Source of the DNA: an uncultured Clostridia bacterium
GTDB lineage: Bacteria > Bacillota > Clostridia > Oscillospirales > Oscillospiraceae
DNA length: 14,670 nucleotides
Assembly: GCA_947169005.1 (NCBI GenBank)
Contig: CAMVOG010000027.1
Location: forward strand, 1-14,670
Direction: 5' to 3'
Made by a program: the position numbers and the translations under genes. The notes under the pieces are model-generated. The model searched no databases. It was not told where the DNA came from and worked only from the letters and a program-made list of their open reading frames with translations. Below are positions 1 through 6,559 of the stretch, one piece after another (positions within the stretch are counted from its first letter, which is position 1; each line of letters starts with the position of its first letter).

Positions 1-128
1 AGGTCGGCGGCCAGCTTTTCCAGGTAAGGGGCCAGGGCCGTATGCCGCTTATGCCCCGGCATGTGCATGGGCACGGTGCCGGGGCAATAGGCGGAGAGCT
101 TTTCCAGCAGGGTCTCAGGCCTTGCCAT
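1..128 (-). CDS. Orn/Lys/Arg decarboxylase family protein, N-terminal fragment (cut by window edge)
   Basis: Forty-two codons are visible, from an ATG at 128 down to the window edge, with no stop. About residue 20 the protein reads PMHMPGHKR, the N-terminal signature of the PLP-dependent Orn/Lys/Arg decarboxylase (fold type I) family, where it sits near the start of the major domain. Family members decarboxylate lysine, arginine or ornithine to polyamine precursors; the substrate cannot be told from this fragment. The ATG lies inside the last codons of the aldolase gene (14-base overlap), so the two are probably translationally coupled. No strong ribosome binding site is visible before it. 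The family call is fairly firm; the exact start and specificity are not. Confidence 0.72.
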   Translation of the reverse strand, partial: MARPETLLEKLSAYCPGTVPMHMPGHKRHTALAPYLEKLAAD

Positions 129-1050
129 CGCAGCCAAGGACGGAGATCAGCTTATGCTTGACCAGCGCCTTGATGTTGGCGCGGCCGGGCTTGAGATAGG
201 CGCGGGGGTCGAAGTCCGCGGGGTTGTGATAGAGATAGTCCCGGACTCCGGCGGTCATGGCCAGGCGCAGGTCCGAATCAATATTGATCTTGCAGACGGC
301 CATGGAGGCGGCCTTGCGCAGCATGTCCTCCGGCACGCCGATGGCGTCCGGCATGTGGCCGCCGTTGGCATTGATGGTCTCCACATACTCGGGGATCACG
401 GAGCTGGCCCCGTGCAGCACGATGGGGAAGCCGGGCAGACGCCGGGAGACCTCCTCCAGAATGTCAAAGCGGAGCTGGGGCTTGGTGCCGGGCTTGAACT
501 TATAGGCCCCGTGGCTGGTGCCGATGGCGATGGCCAGGGAGTCCACGCCCGTGGCCCCCACGAACTCCTCCACCTGGCCGGGATCGGTATAGGAGGAATC
601 GGCGGCGTTCACCTTCACCTCGTCCTCCACGCCGGCGAGGCGGCCCAGCTCGCCCTCCACCACGACGCCATGGTCATGGGCATAGTCAACCACCTGCTTG
701 GTGACGCGGATGTTCTCCTCAAAGGGCAGAGAGGAGCCGTCGATCATCACGGAGGTGAAGCCCCCGTCGATGCAGGACTTGCAGACCTCAAAGTCCGCAC
801 CGTGGTCCAGGTGGACGCAGATGGGCAGGCCCGTATCGGCCTCGGCGGCCTCGATGAGCTTCATCAGATAAACGTGCTTGGCGTACTTCCGGGCCCCGGC
901 GGAGACCTGGAGGATCAGCGGGGCGCGGACCTCGGCGGCAGCCTCGGTGATGCCCTGGATGATCTCCATATTGTTGACGTTGAAGGCGCCGATGGCGTAG
1001 CCCCCGGCGTAGGCCTTCTGAAACATTTCGGTTGAAGTGACGAGCGGCAT
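115..1050 (-). CDS. fba: Class II fructose-1,6-bisphosphate aldolase
   Basis: This is a 311-residue zinc-dependent aldolase, which cleaves fructose-1,6-bisphosphate to dihydroxyacetone phosphate and glyceraldehyde-3-phosphate (reverse in gluconeogenesis). The length is usual for the Bacillus-type class II group. Visible motifs: HLDHG (residues 80-84; D82 as catalytic acid/base and H83 as zinc ligand by family knowledge), GTSHGAYK with zinc ligand H180, LHGASS with zinc ligand H213, and the late INIDSDLR segment that contacts substrate phosphate. The start ATG is set by an AAGGAGGA ribosome binding site at 1059-1066. The gene is divergent from the phosphofructokinase gene and overlaps the next gene downstream by 14 bases. 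The tagatose-bisphosphate (GatY/KbaY) specificity of close relatives cannot be excluded from sequence alone, but the pairing with phosphofructokinase favours fructose-bisphosphate. Confidence 0.93.
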   Translation of the reverse strand: MPLVTSTEMFQKAYAGGYAIGAFNVNNMEIIQGITEAAAEVRAPLILQVSAGARKYAKHVYLMKLIEAAEADTGLPICVHLDHGADFEVCKSCIDGGFTSVMIDGSSLPFEENIRVTKQVVDYAHDHGVVVEGELGRLAGVEDEVKVNAADSSYTDPGQVEEFVGATGVDSLAIAIGTSHGAYKFKPGTKPQLRFDILEEVSRRLPGFPIVLHGASSVIPEYVETINANGGHMPDAIGVPEDMLRKAASMAVCKINIDSDLRLAMTAGVRDYLYHNPADFDPRAYLKPGRANIKALVKHKLISVLGCDGKA

Positions 1051-1084
1051 AATGGTTTTCCTCCTTTATGATTTGAACGGGATT

Positions 1085-1090
1085 ATTTTA
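1085..1090 (-). promoter_or_regulatory. Possible -10 box for fba
   Basis: Reading the minus strand, TAAAAT lies about 35 bases before the fba ATG in an AT-rich stretch. No good -35 is seen at the usual 17-base distance (TTTTAT there), so this is only a weak candidate. Confidence 0.3.
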
Positions 1091-1161
1091 CCACAGCTTG
1101 CGGAAAAATAAAAGAGTTGTTTTCAAGGAACAAGGCTCCGGCGGCGGGGCGCAAGGGGCGC

Positions 1162-1190
1162 TTGCAATCCCGCCCTTCCCCTGCTATAAT
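1162..1190 (+). promoter_or_regulatory. Sigma-A type promoter of the phosphofructokinase gene
   Basis: -35 TTGCAA (1162-1167), a 17-base spacer, and a perfect TATAAT -10 (1185-1190) preceded by TGC, giving an extended -10. The start of transcription would be near 1197, leaving a short leader of about 25 bases before the ATG at 1223. This is a strong constitutive-looking promoter with no operator visible. Confidence 0.85.
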
Positions 1191-1222
1191 GTGGGCGGAC
1201 AAATTAAGAAGGAGGAATCCTC

Positions 1223-2464
1223 ATGGCTATACTCAAAGGCGCTTGCGTGATCGCCCAGTCCGGCGGACCGACGGCGGTGATCAACGCGAGCTTTTACGGC
1301 GCGGCCAAGGCGGCCCTGGCGGCCCCGGAGATCACCCGCGTGCTGGGCGCTGCCCACGGCATCAAGGGCGTATTGAACGACGTTCTCTACGACGTCGGGC
1401 AGGAGGACCCGGCGGAGCTGGAAAAGCTGCCCTATACTCCCTCCTCGGAGCTGGGCTCCTGCCGCTATAAGCTGGCAGACCCGGAGAAGGACGACAGGGA
1501 CTATAAGCGCATCCTGGAAATTTTCAAAAAGTACGACGTGCGCTATTTCTTCTACAACGGCGGCAACGACTCCATGGACACCTGCGACAAGATCAGCCGC
1601 TTCATGGCCCGCTCGGGCTGGGAGTGCCGGGTCATGGGCATCCCCAAGACCATCGACAACGACCTGGTGGGCACGGACCACTGCCCCGGCTTCGCCAGCG
1701 CCGCCAAGTATATCGCCACCTCCTGCATGGAGGTGAGCAAGGACGCCCGGGTCTACGACACGGGCGCCGTGACGGTGGTGGAGATCATGGGCCGTCACGC
1801 GGGCTGGCTGGCCGCCTCCGCCGCCCTGGCCACCCACTTCGGCGCGGGGCCGGACCTGGTCTATCTGCCGGAGACGGACTTTGACATGGAGGACTTTATG
1901 GCCCGGGTCAAGACCCTTTACGAGAAGCAGGGCTCTGCCTTTGTGGCGGTGTCCGAGGGCATCCACTACGCGGACGGACGCTTCGTTTCCGAGGCGGAGA
2001 CCTCGGCCACGGACGGCTTCGGCCACGCCCAGCTGGGCGGTCTCGCCGTGCGGCTGGCGGAAGCGGTAAAGGCCCGGCTGGGCGTGAAGGTGCGCGGCAT
2101 CGAGCTGAGCCTTTTGCAGCGCTGCGGGGCGCACCTGGCCTCCAAAACCGATATGGACGAGGCCATGATGGCCGGGCGCGTGGCGGTGGAAAGGGCCGTG
2201 GCGGGCGAGACGGGCTATATGGTGGCCTTCGACTGCTCCCGGGAGGGCGGCGTTTACACCTGCGTGCCGAAGCTGATCCCCCTCACCTCCGTGGCCAACG
2301 CGGAGAAGAAAATTCCCTTGGAGTGGATCGGGGAGGACAAGTGCAGCGTGAAGCAGCCCTTCATCGACTACCTGCTGCCCCTCATCCAAGGCGAGCCCGC
2401 GCGGCCCCTGGAGAACGGGCTTCCCCGCTTCGCCCGGCTGAAAAAGGTCCGCGCAGAGGCATAA
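1223..2464 (+). CDS. pfp: 6-phosphofructokinase, probably pyrophosphate-dependent
   Basis: A 413-residue PfkA-superfamily protein that phosphorylates fructose-6-phosphate at C1. It contains GGNDS (residues 113-117) where ATP enzymes have GGDGS, and PKTIDND (141-147) with a lysine where ATP enzymes have a glycine. In this superfamily, the aspartate and lysine at these two places mark the pyrophosphate-using type. The substrate-binding MGRHAGW motif is at about 192-198. The 413-residue length is longer than the roughly 320-residue bacterial ATP-PfkA and fits a PPi clade. A good GGAGG site (AAGAAGGAGG, about 1208-1217) precedes the ATG. The reaction would be reversible, so the enzyme could serve both glycolysis and gluconeogenesis with the divergent aldolase. 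Family assignment is certain; donor specificity is inferred from the two motifs. Confidence 0.93.
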   Translation: MAILKGACVIAQSGGPTAVINASFYGAAKAALAAPEITRVLGAAHGIKGVLNDVLYDVGQEDPAELEKLPYTPSSELGSCRYKLADPEKDDRDYKRILEIFKKYDVRYFFYNGGNDSMDTCDKISRFMARSGWECRVMGIPKTIDNDLVGTDHCPGFASAAKYIATSCMEVSKDARVYDTGAVTVVEIMGRHAGWLAASAALATHFGAGPDLVYLPETDFDMEDFMARVKTLYEKQGSAFVAVSEGIHYADGRFVSEAETSATDGFGHAQLGGLAVRLAEAVKARLGVKVRGIELSLLQRCGAHLASKTDMDEAMMAGRVAVERAVAGETGYMVAFDCSREGGVYTCVPKLIPLTSVANAEKKIPLEWIGEDKCSVKQPFIDYLLPLIQGEPARPLENGLPRFARLKKVRAEA

Positions 2465-2505
2465 AATTTTTCGCAAAAAGTGCAAAAAATAACCCCCCCG
2501 GGGGC

Positions 2506-2534
2506 TTGCGGCGTGCTTTTGCCCATGCTATGCT
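2506..2534 (+). promoter_or_regulatory. Promoter of the cbiMQO operon
   Basis: -35 TTGCGG (2506-2511), a 17-base spacer, and -10 TATGCT (2529-2534) preceded by TGC (extended -10). Transcription would begin near 2541, giving a leader of only about 38 bases. That leader contains a small GGGC-TGAG-GCCC hairpin (2548-2559) and the ribosome binding site. It is too short for a cobalamin or NiCo riboswitch. Confidence 0.75.
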
Positions 2535-2562
2535 GGACCCAGATCAAGGGCTGAGGCCCGAG

Positions 2563-2570
2563 AGAAAGGG
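2563..2570 (+). promoter_or_regulatory. Ribosome binding site fixing the cbiM start
   Basis: AGAAAGGG sits 8 bases before the ATG at 2579. An in-frame GTG at 2570 would overlap this site and would bury the Met-His N-terminus needed for metal binding, so 2579 is the better start. Confidence 0.7.
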
Positions 2571-2578
2571 TGTTTTCT

Positions 2579-3646
2579 ATGCATATGGCTGACGCGCTGC
2601 TGGCCCCCGGCGTTGCTGTGGGCATGGCCGCGGCCTCCGCCGTGGCGGCGGGCGTTTCCGTCTGGCAGCTCAAGAAGGAGGACGACCCCAAGCGGCTGCC
2701 CACCATGGCGGTGACGGCGGCGCTGGTCTTTGCGGGGCAGATGATCAACTACACCATCCCCGGCACTGGCTCCTCCGGGCATATCTGCGGCGGCATGCTG
2801 CTCTCGGCGCTGCTGGGGCCCTATGCGGGCTTTTTGTCCATGATCGTCGTGCTGGCGATACAATGCTTCTTCTTTGCGGACGGAGGGTTGATGGCCCTTG
2901 GGGCCAACGTCTGGAACATGGCCTTTTACGGCTGCTTTGTGGGCTACTTCCTGCTATGGCGGCCCATTCTGCGGGGCAGGCTCTTCTCCGGCATGGGTGC
3001 GAAGGCCGCGGGCCGCGCGAAGATCATCCTGGCTTCGATCCTGGGCTGCGTCGTCAGCCTGCAGCTGGGCGCCTTCTCCGTGGTGCTGGAAACCAGCGTT
3101 TCCGGCATTACCGAGCTGCCCTTCGGCGCCTTCGTGGCGCTGATGCAGCCTATCCACCTGGCGATCGGGCTGGTGGAGGGCGTCGTAACGGCGGCGGTCC
3201 TGCTCTTTGTCTATGAAGCCAGGCCCGAGCTCGTGCGGGACGTGACGGTCCGCGAGGGTGAAAAGCAGAAGGGCAGCCTGCGCATGACCCTGGTCGTGCT
3301 GGCCCTGGCCGCGGCGGTCATCGGCGGCGGGCTCTCCCTGCTGGCCAGCTCCAACCCGGACGGGCTGGAATGGGCCCTCTTCGGCAACAGCGAGGCGGGC
3401 TACAGCGAAAATATGGGCCTGGATGAGGAGAGCTTCGGCATCGAGAGCGAGGCCGCGGAACGGGCCGGGAGCATCCAGGAATCCAGTTCCTTCCTGCCGG
3501 ACTACGCCTTCCCGGACAGCGACAGTCCTGCCGGAACTACGGTTTCCGGCCTGGCGGGCTCCGCCATCGTGGCGGCCGTGGCGCTGCTTTTGTGCCTGGT
3601 CTTCGGCTTCTTCCGCAAGCGGAAGAAGGCCAAGGCAAACGGATAA
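2579..3646 (+). CDS. cbiM: Cobalt/nickel ECF transporter S component CbiM with fused PDGLE (CbiN/NikN-like) domain
   Basis: A 355-residue membrane protein, the metal-binding component of an energy-coupling-factor importer. It begins Met-His-Met; in CbiM/NikM the free N-terminal Met1-His2 together with a second His (here H68 in SSGHICGG, 65-72) holds the Co(II) or Ni(II) ion, which is why the ATG at 2579 was chosen over a GTG 9 bases upstream. The CbiM core covers about residues 1-215, with FAGQMINY, GPYAGFL and DGGLMALGAN as family segments and multiple hydrophobic helices. A second part (about 235-350) has a helix, the hallmark SSNPDGLEWALF (PDGLE at 260-264), an acidic Ser-rich loop, a last helix and a basic FRKRKKAK tail. 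This corresponds to the separate CbiN/NikN-type subunit. Cobalt and nickel cannot be told apart from sequence. Confidence 0.92.
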   Translation: MHMADALLAPGVAVGMAAASAVAAGVSVWQLKKEDDPKRLPTMAVTAALVFAGQMINYTIPGTGSSGHICGGMLLSALLGPYAGFLSMIVVLAIQCFFFADGGLMALGANVWNMAFYGCFVGYFLLWRPILRGRLFSGMGAKAAGRAKIILASILGCVVSLQLGAFSVVLETSVSGITELPFGAFVALMQPIHLAIGLVEGVVTAAVLLFVYEARPELVRDVTVREGEKQKGSLRMTLVVLALAAAVIGGGLSLLASSNPDGLEWALFGNSEAGYSENMGLDEESFGIESEAAERAGSIQESSSFLPDYAFPDSDSPAGTTVSGLAGSAIVAAVALLLCLVFGFFRKRKKAKANG

Positions 3647-3667
3647 GTTTTTCAGAACAATAAACCG

Positions 3668-3700
3668 ACCGCTGCGGGGCTTCGGCCTCGCGGCGGTTTT
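3668..3700 (+). terminator. Terminator-like hairpin between cbiM and cbiQ
   Basis: A 12-base arm at 3669-3680 pairs with 3685-3696 around a TTCG tetraloop (3681-3684), with only two G-U pairs, followed by TTTT (3697-3700). It lies inside the operon, 22 bases after the cbiM stop and 24 bases before the cbiQ start. It may act as a partial terminator or as an RNA-stabilising hairpin that sets the cbiM to cbiQO ratio. Confidence 0.65.
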
Positions 3701-3723
3701 GGGTGTTTTAAAGGAGGGAGAGC

Positions 3724-4527
3724 GTGGACAAGATGGACCGGGCCCTGCGGGAGCTGGGGCAGATGGACGAGCTGGCGGCAGGCGATTCGCCGGTGCATCG
3801 GCTCAGTCCCTGGGTGAAGCTGCTGGTAACTTTGGGCTACATCATTGCCGTGGTCTCCTTCGACAAATACGCGCTCTCCGGGCTGCTGCCGCTGATCCTC
3901 TATCCCCTGCTTGTTTCCCAGCTCAGCGGCGTGTCCCTGATTCTGGGGCTGCGCAAGCTGCGGCTGGTGCTGCCCCTGGTGCTGGCAGTGGGCATTTTCA
4001 ACCCCTTTCTGGACCGGGCTCCCCTGCTGTATCTGGGCTCTCTGCCCGTCTCGGGCGGGGTCGTCTCCATGCTCACGCTGCTGCTCAAGGGACTGCTGAG
4101 CCTGCTGGCCTCCTTCCTTCTGGTGGCGACGACGCCCATCGACAGCCTTTGCGCCGGGCTGCGGAAGCTCCGCGTCCCCCAGACGATGGTGACGCTGCTG
4201 CTGCTGACCTACCGCTACGTGGGCGTGATGATGGAGGAGCTGGCCGTGATGAGCCGGGCCTACCACCTGCGGGCCCCGGGGCAGAAGGGCATCCACTACA
4301 AGGCCTGGGGCTCCTTCCTGGGCCAGCTTTTGCTGCGGAGCATGGACCGGGCCGGGGAGCTCTACGCCTCCATGCGGCTGCGGGGCTTCCACGGGGAATT
4401 CTACTACGCGCCGAGCCGTCCCTGCGGCGGACGGGACCTGGCCTGGCTGCTTCTGTGGCTCGGGGCCTTCGCCCTGCTGAGACTGGTTGACCTGGGTGCG
4501 CTGCTGGGCGGCCTGCTGCGACTTTGA
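3724..4527 (+). CDS. cbiQ: ECF transporter transmembrane component CbiQ (T component)
   Basis: A 267-residue inner-membrane protein that couples the ATPase CbiO to the metal-binding CbiM. Hydrophobic helices fill about residues 30-140 and 240-265. Between them are the two cytoplasmic coupling-helix motifs of the EcfT family: MSRAYHLRAPG (about 176-186) and ASMRLRGFHG (215-224), the counterparts of the Ala-Arg-Gly motifs that touch the ATPases. The start is taken as GTG at 3724 because AAGGAGGG (3711-3718) sits about 6 bases before it; the in-frame ATG at 3733 is too far (14-15 bases). The stop TGA overlaps the ribosome binding site of cbiO, indicating tight operon coupling. Confidence 0.9.
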   Translation: MDKMDRALRELGQMDELAAGDSPVHRLSPWVKLLVTLGYIIAVVSFDKYALSGLLPLILYPLLVSQLSGVSLILGLRKLRLVLPLVLAVGIFNPFLDRAPLLYLGSLPVSGGVVSMLTLLLKGLLSLLASFLLVATTPIDSLCAGLRKLRVPQTMVTLLLLTYRYVGVMMEELAVMSRAYHLRAPGQKGIHYKAWGSFLGQLLLRSMDRAGELYASMRLRGFHGEFYYAPSRPCGGRDLAWLLLWLGAFALLRLVDLGALLGGLLRL

Positions 4528-4539
4528 GGAGGAACCGAC

Positions 4540-5256
4540 ATGATCACGCTCGAAAACGTGTCCTTTGCCTATGAGCCGGGGCGGCCCGTGCTGGACGGTA
4601 TCAGCTTCCACATCGCGCCCGGGGAGGCCGTGGGCCTCATCGGGGCCAACGGCGCGGGCAAAAGCACGCTGATGAAGGTGCTGCTGGGGCTGGAAAAGGC
4701 CGAGGGCCGCGTAATGGTAGGCGGCGAAGAGCTGACGAAGGAGAGCCTGCCCCGCGTCCGCCGGAAGCTCGGCTTCGTGCTGCAGAACTCCGACAACCAG
4801 ATGTTCATGCCCACGGTCTATGAGGATATGGTTTTCGGGCCCATGAACTACGGGCTCAGCCGGGAGGAGGCGGACCGGCGGGTGGACGCCGTGCTGGAAA
4901 AGCTGGGGCTGGAAGCGCTGAAGCACCGGCACAACCACCGCATTTCCGGCGGGGAAAAGCGCATGGCGGCTATCGCCACGGTGCTGGCCATGGAGCCGGA
5001 GGCCGTGCTGATGGACGAGCCCACCTCCGCCCTGGACCCCTTCAACCGCCGCCTGGTCATCAACACGATCCGGGAGCTGGGGCAGACCCGCGTCATCACC
5101 TCCCACGACCTGGACATGATCCTGGACACCTGCAGCCGGGTGATTCTCCTCTCCGGCGGGCGGATCGCGGCGGACGGGCCGACGGAGGAGATATTGCGGG
5201 ACAAGGCGCTGCTGGAGGCCCACCGCATGGAGCTGCCTCTCCGCTGGCAGGGGTAA
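4540..5256 (+). CDS. cbiO: Cobalt/nickel ECF transporter ATP-binding protein CbiO
   Basis: A 238-residue ABC ATPase that powers metal uptake through CbiQ/CbiM. All motifs are intact: Walker A GANGAGKST (35-43), Q-loop glutamine (Q82 in LQNSDNQ), signature SGGEK (136-140), Walker B VLMDE (156-160) followed by the D-loop SALD, and the switch histidine in TSHD (H189). The Q-loop sequence with DNQ is typical of ECF ATPases. A ribosome binding site AGGAGG (4527-4532) overlaps the cbiQ stop and lies 7 bases from the ATG. It is the last gene of the operon, with a strong terminator 18 bases downstream. The C-terminus is short and lacks the extra dimerisation domain of longer EcfA proteins, so the protein probably works as a homodimer. 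Confidence 0.93.
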   Translation: MITLENVSFAYEPGRPVLDGISFHIAPGEAVGLIGANGAGKSTLMKVLLGLEKAEGRVMVGGEELTKESLPRVRRKLGFVLQNSDNQMFMPTVYEDMVFGPMNYGLSREEADRRVDAVLEKLGLEALKHRHNHRISGGEKRMAAIATVLAMEPEAVLMDEPTSALDPFNRRLVINTIRELGQTRVITSHDLDMILDTCSRVILLSGGRIAADGPTEEILRDKALLEAHRMELPLRWQG

Positions 5257-5273
5257 AGATACACCTATCGCGC

Positions 5274-5306
5274 AAAAGGGACTGCCCATCGGGCAGCCCC
5301 TTTTTT
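5274..5306. terminator. Bidirectional terminator between cbiO and the convergent flavodoxin gene
   Basis: AAAAGGG (5274-5280) pairs with CCC plus TTTT (5298-5304) and CTGCCC (5282-5287) pairs with GGGCAG (5291-5296) around a 3-base loop, with one A/C mismatch, then a run of six T. On the minus strand the A run gives a T tract as well, so it can serve both converging units. Confidence 0.9.
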
Positions 5307-5328
5307 CTATTCCCTTCCCCTTTTTCCT

Positions 5329-5751
5329 TTACGCCAGGGTCTTCCCCATGGCCTCGCAGGCGGCCAGGGCCGCATCGTCCGGGGCCTCGCAGCAGATCAC
5401 GCTGTCGCAGGCCAGGAAGGCCCCCGCGTCCTTGCAGCGGTCCTCCCAGGAGCGCATCCACTCGCCGTCCCCCCAGCCGTAGGAGCCGAAGAGACCGATG
5501 CTCTTGCCGGAAAGGCCCGGCTCGCACTTGGCGAAGAGGGGCTCGAAAATTTCCTCCTCCAGCACCTCCGCGCCCATGGCCGGGCAGCCGAAGGCCAGGG
5601 TGTCGTACTTTCCGGTGGCAGCAGGGTCAAAGGTCTCAGGGGTATAAAGGGCCGCGTCTGCCCCGGCCTCCTTGGCGCCCTTCAAAACGGCCTCGGCCAT
5701 GGCCTCGGTGTTGCCGGTCCCGCTCCAATAAACGATGGCGATCTTTTTCAT
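5329..5751 (-). CDS. Flavodoxin
   Basis: A 140-residue short-chain flavodoxin, a cytoplasmic one-electron carrier using FMN that often replaces ferredoxin when iron is scarce. The N-terminus starts MKKIAIVYWSGTGNTEAM; SGTGNTEA (about 10-17) is the FMN phosphate loop, and GSYGWGDGEWM around 90-100 is the second isoalloxazine-side loop. The length fits the family. The start is taken as the ATG at 5751, because AAAGGAG (5759-5765) is 7 bases upstream of it but almost touches the in-frame ATG at 5757. It follows the DUF3793-like gene after 30 bases and has no promoter of its own visible, so it is likely the second gene of that operon. It converges on cbiO. Confidence 0.93.
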   Translation of the reverse strand: MKKIAIVYWSGTGNTEAMAEAVLKGAKEAGADAALYTPETFDPAATGKYDTLAFGCPAMGAEVLEEEIFEPLFAKCEPGLSGKSIGLFGSYGWGDGEWMRSWEDRCKDAGAFLACDSVICCEAPDDAALAACEAMGKTLA

Positions 5752-5758
5752 GTTCATA

Positions 5759-5765
5759 CTCCTTT
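5759..5765 (-). promoter_or_regulatory. Ribosome binding site fixing the flavodoxin start
   Basis: AAAGGAG on the minus strand. The distance to the second ATG (5751) is 7 bases, against 1 base to the first ATG (5757), so translation should begin at 5751. Confidence 0.7.
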
Positions 5766-5781
5766 TATCAAATTATCCATT

Positions 5782-6327
5782 TTACACCGTCAATGCCTCC
5801 ACAGAGGCGCCCGCGGCGAATCGGCTGAGATAATTGGCGGTGCAGCGCTTGTAGGCAGTGAAGCGCTTTTCCGCCCGCTCCGCATCGCCATAGACCTTCC
5901 AGCAGCCCACGGCCTTGCAGTCCTTGCCCTTATGCTCGATGAAGCCACGCACGTCCTCCGGCGGATAGCTGAGAAAGAGGCCGATCTCGTGCGGGAAGTC
6001 CCGCCGGGACCGCAGCCGGCGGGCCAGCTCGCAGAGGCAGCGCTGACGCCCTGCGTCGGCATACCCCAGCTCCCGCAGGAGGGCCCGGGCCTCCTCCCCC
6101 GCCAGGTCCGCCTCCAGGCGGGACGGGCGGAAGAGATAGAGCAGGGCGTTCCCCTCTCCCCAGCGCAGCGGCACCAGTCAAAGCCCCTTGGCAGCCAGAC
6201 GCCGGTTCAGCCCCCGCACCTGCCGCAGCAGCTTCTCCCGGTCCGTGTAGGCACAGGGAAAGAGGCTGCCCGTCTTGATGCCCGCCAGGGTCGGGGCTGC
6301 CTGCCGGATCAGTCGCTCGTCGGACAT
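5782..6327 (-). pseudogene. DUF3793-like protein, interrupted by an in-frame TGA
   Basis: Two open segments lie in the same frame, separated by a single TGA (6178-6180). The first is 49 residues from ATG 6327, starting MSDERLIRQ, with APTLAGIKTGSLFPC and RRLAAKGL. The second begins LVPLRWGEGNALLYLF and continues to FLSYPPEDVRGFIEH, VGCWKVYGD and YKRCTANYL. Together they make a continuous protein of about 180 residues resembling the clostridial DUF3793 family, which I recall having an arginine where the stop is; CGA to TGA is one transition. AAAGGAG (6337-6343) sits 9 bases before the ATG. A GTG at 6174, six bases after the stop, could allow re-initiation and two half-proteins. The family has no established function that I know of; the neighbour is a flavodoxin. 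A sequencing error is also possible. Confidence 0.7.
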
Positions 6328-6399
6328 AGGTCGTCGCTCCTTTCGGGGATGTGTAAAAGAATACAGCCGCATGAAAACAGTGAGACTTGCGCGTGCGGT

Positions 6400-6441
6400 C
6401 TTCTCCCCATTAGTTAGCTTTCGCTAACTAATGGGGAGAAG
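6400..6441. promoter_or_regulatory. Perfect 19-bp inverted repeat holding second GTTAGC-N4-GCTAAC dyad (operator or leader hairpin)
   Basis: Arms 6400-6418 and 6423-6441 are perfect inverse complements around the loop TTTC. The core GTTAGC (6413-6418) N4 GCTAAC (6423-6428) is the same dyad as at 6476-6491, with centres 63 bp apart. It lies in the leader of the DUF3793-flavodoxin transcript, about +43 to +84. No T run follows on either strand, so it is not an intrinsic terminator. Confidence 0.75.
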
Positions 6442-6475
6442 AAAAGGCTCTGCCGTGCTTTTGACCCTCGCTTTG

Positions 6476-6491
6476 GTTAGCCTACGCTAAC
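6476..6491. promoter_or_regulatory. Dyad operator GTTAGC-N4-GCTAAC overlapping the flavodoxin operon -10/start site
   Basis: GTTAGC (6476-6481), CTAC, GCTAAC (6486-6491). It overlaps the -10 by two bases and covers the predicted transcription start near 6483, the classic position for a repressor. The half-site resembles the GTTAG/CTAAC core of DtxR-family iron regulators, but the spacing differs, so the regulator is not identified. Confidence 0.65.
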
Positions 6492-6518
6492 AATAACATA
6501 CGGAAACGACTTTGTCAA
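6490..6518 (-). promoter_or_regulatory. Promoter of the DUF3793-flavodoxin operon
   Basis: On the minus strand: perfect -35 TTGACA (6513-6518), 17-base spacer, -10 TATTGT (6490-6495) preceded by TGT (extended -10). The start of transcription is predicted near 6483, giving a leader of about 155 bases before the ATG at 6327. Confidence 0.85.
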
Positions 6519-6559
6519 GAGGCTTGGAAAGATTTCTCAACCGTGGGATCGGATATATA

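Noticed and set aside
1184..2485. A 433-codon minus-strand frame opposite the phosphofructokinase gene
   Set aside because: It is a shadow frame with low-complexity composition and no family motif; the plus-strand gene has a promoter, ribosome binding site and catalytic motifs.
2493..2504. C7G5 palindrome after the phosphofructokinase gene as a terminator
   Set aside because: It has no loop and no following T tract, so it is unlikely to work as an intrinsic terminator. It lies directly upstream of the cbi promoter.
2465..2578. Cobalamin or NiCo riboswitch before cbiM
   Set aside because: A strong promoter at 2506-2534 leaves a leader of only about 38 bases, and no conserved riboswitch motif is present.
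3652..5289. A 545-codon minus-strand frame opposite cbiQ and cbiO
   Set aside because: The Gln/His/Pro/Gly-rich translation is a shadow of the well-supported plus-strand transporter genes, and it runs through the terminator and intergenic hairpin.
6178..6180. Selenocysteine at the in-frame TGA of the DUF3793-like gene
   Set aside because: The position corresponds to an arginine rather than a cysteine in the family as I recall it, and no SECIS-like hairpin with a GGU loop is seen in the right window downstream. Other genes here use TGA as an ordinary stop.
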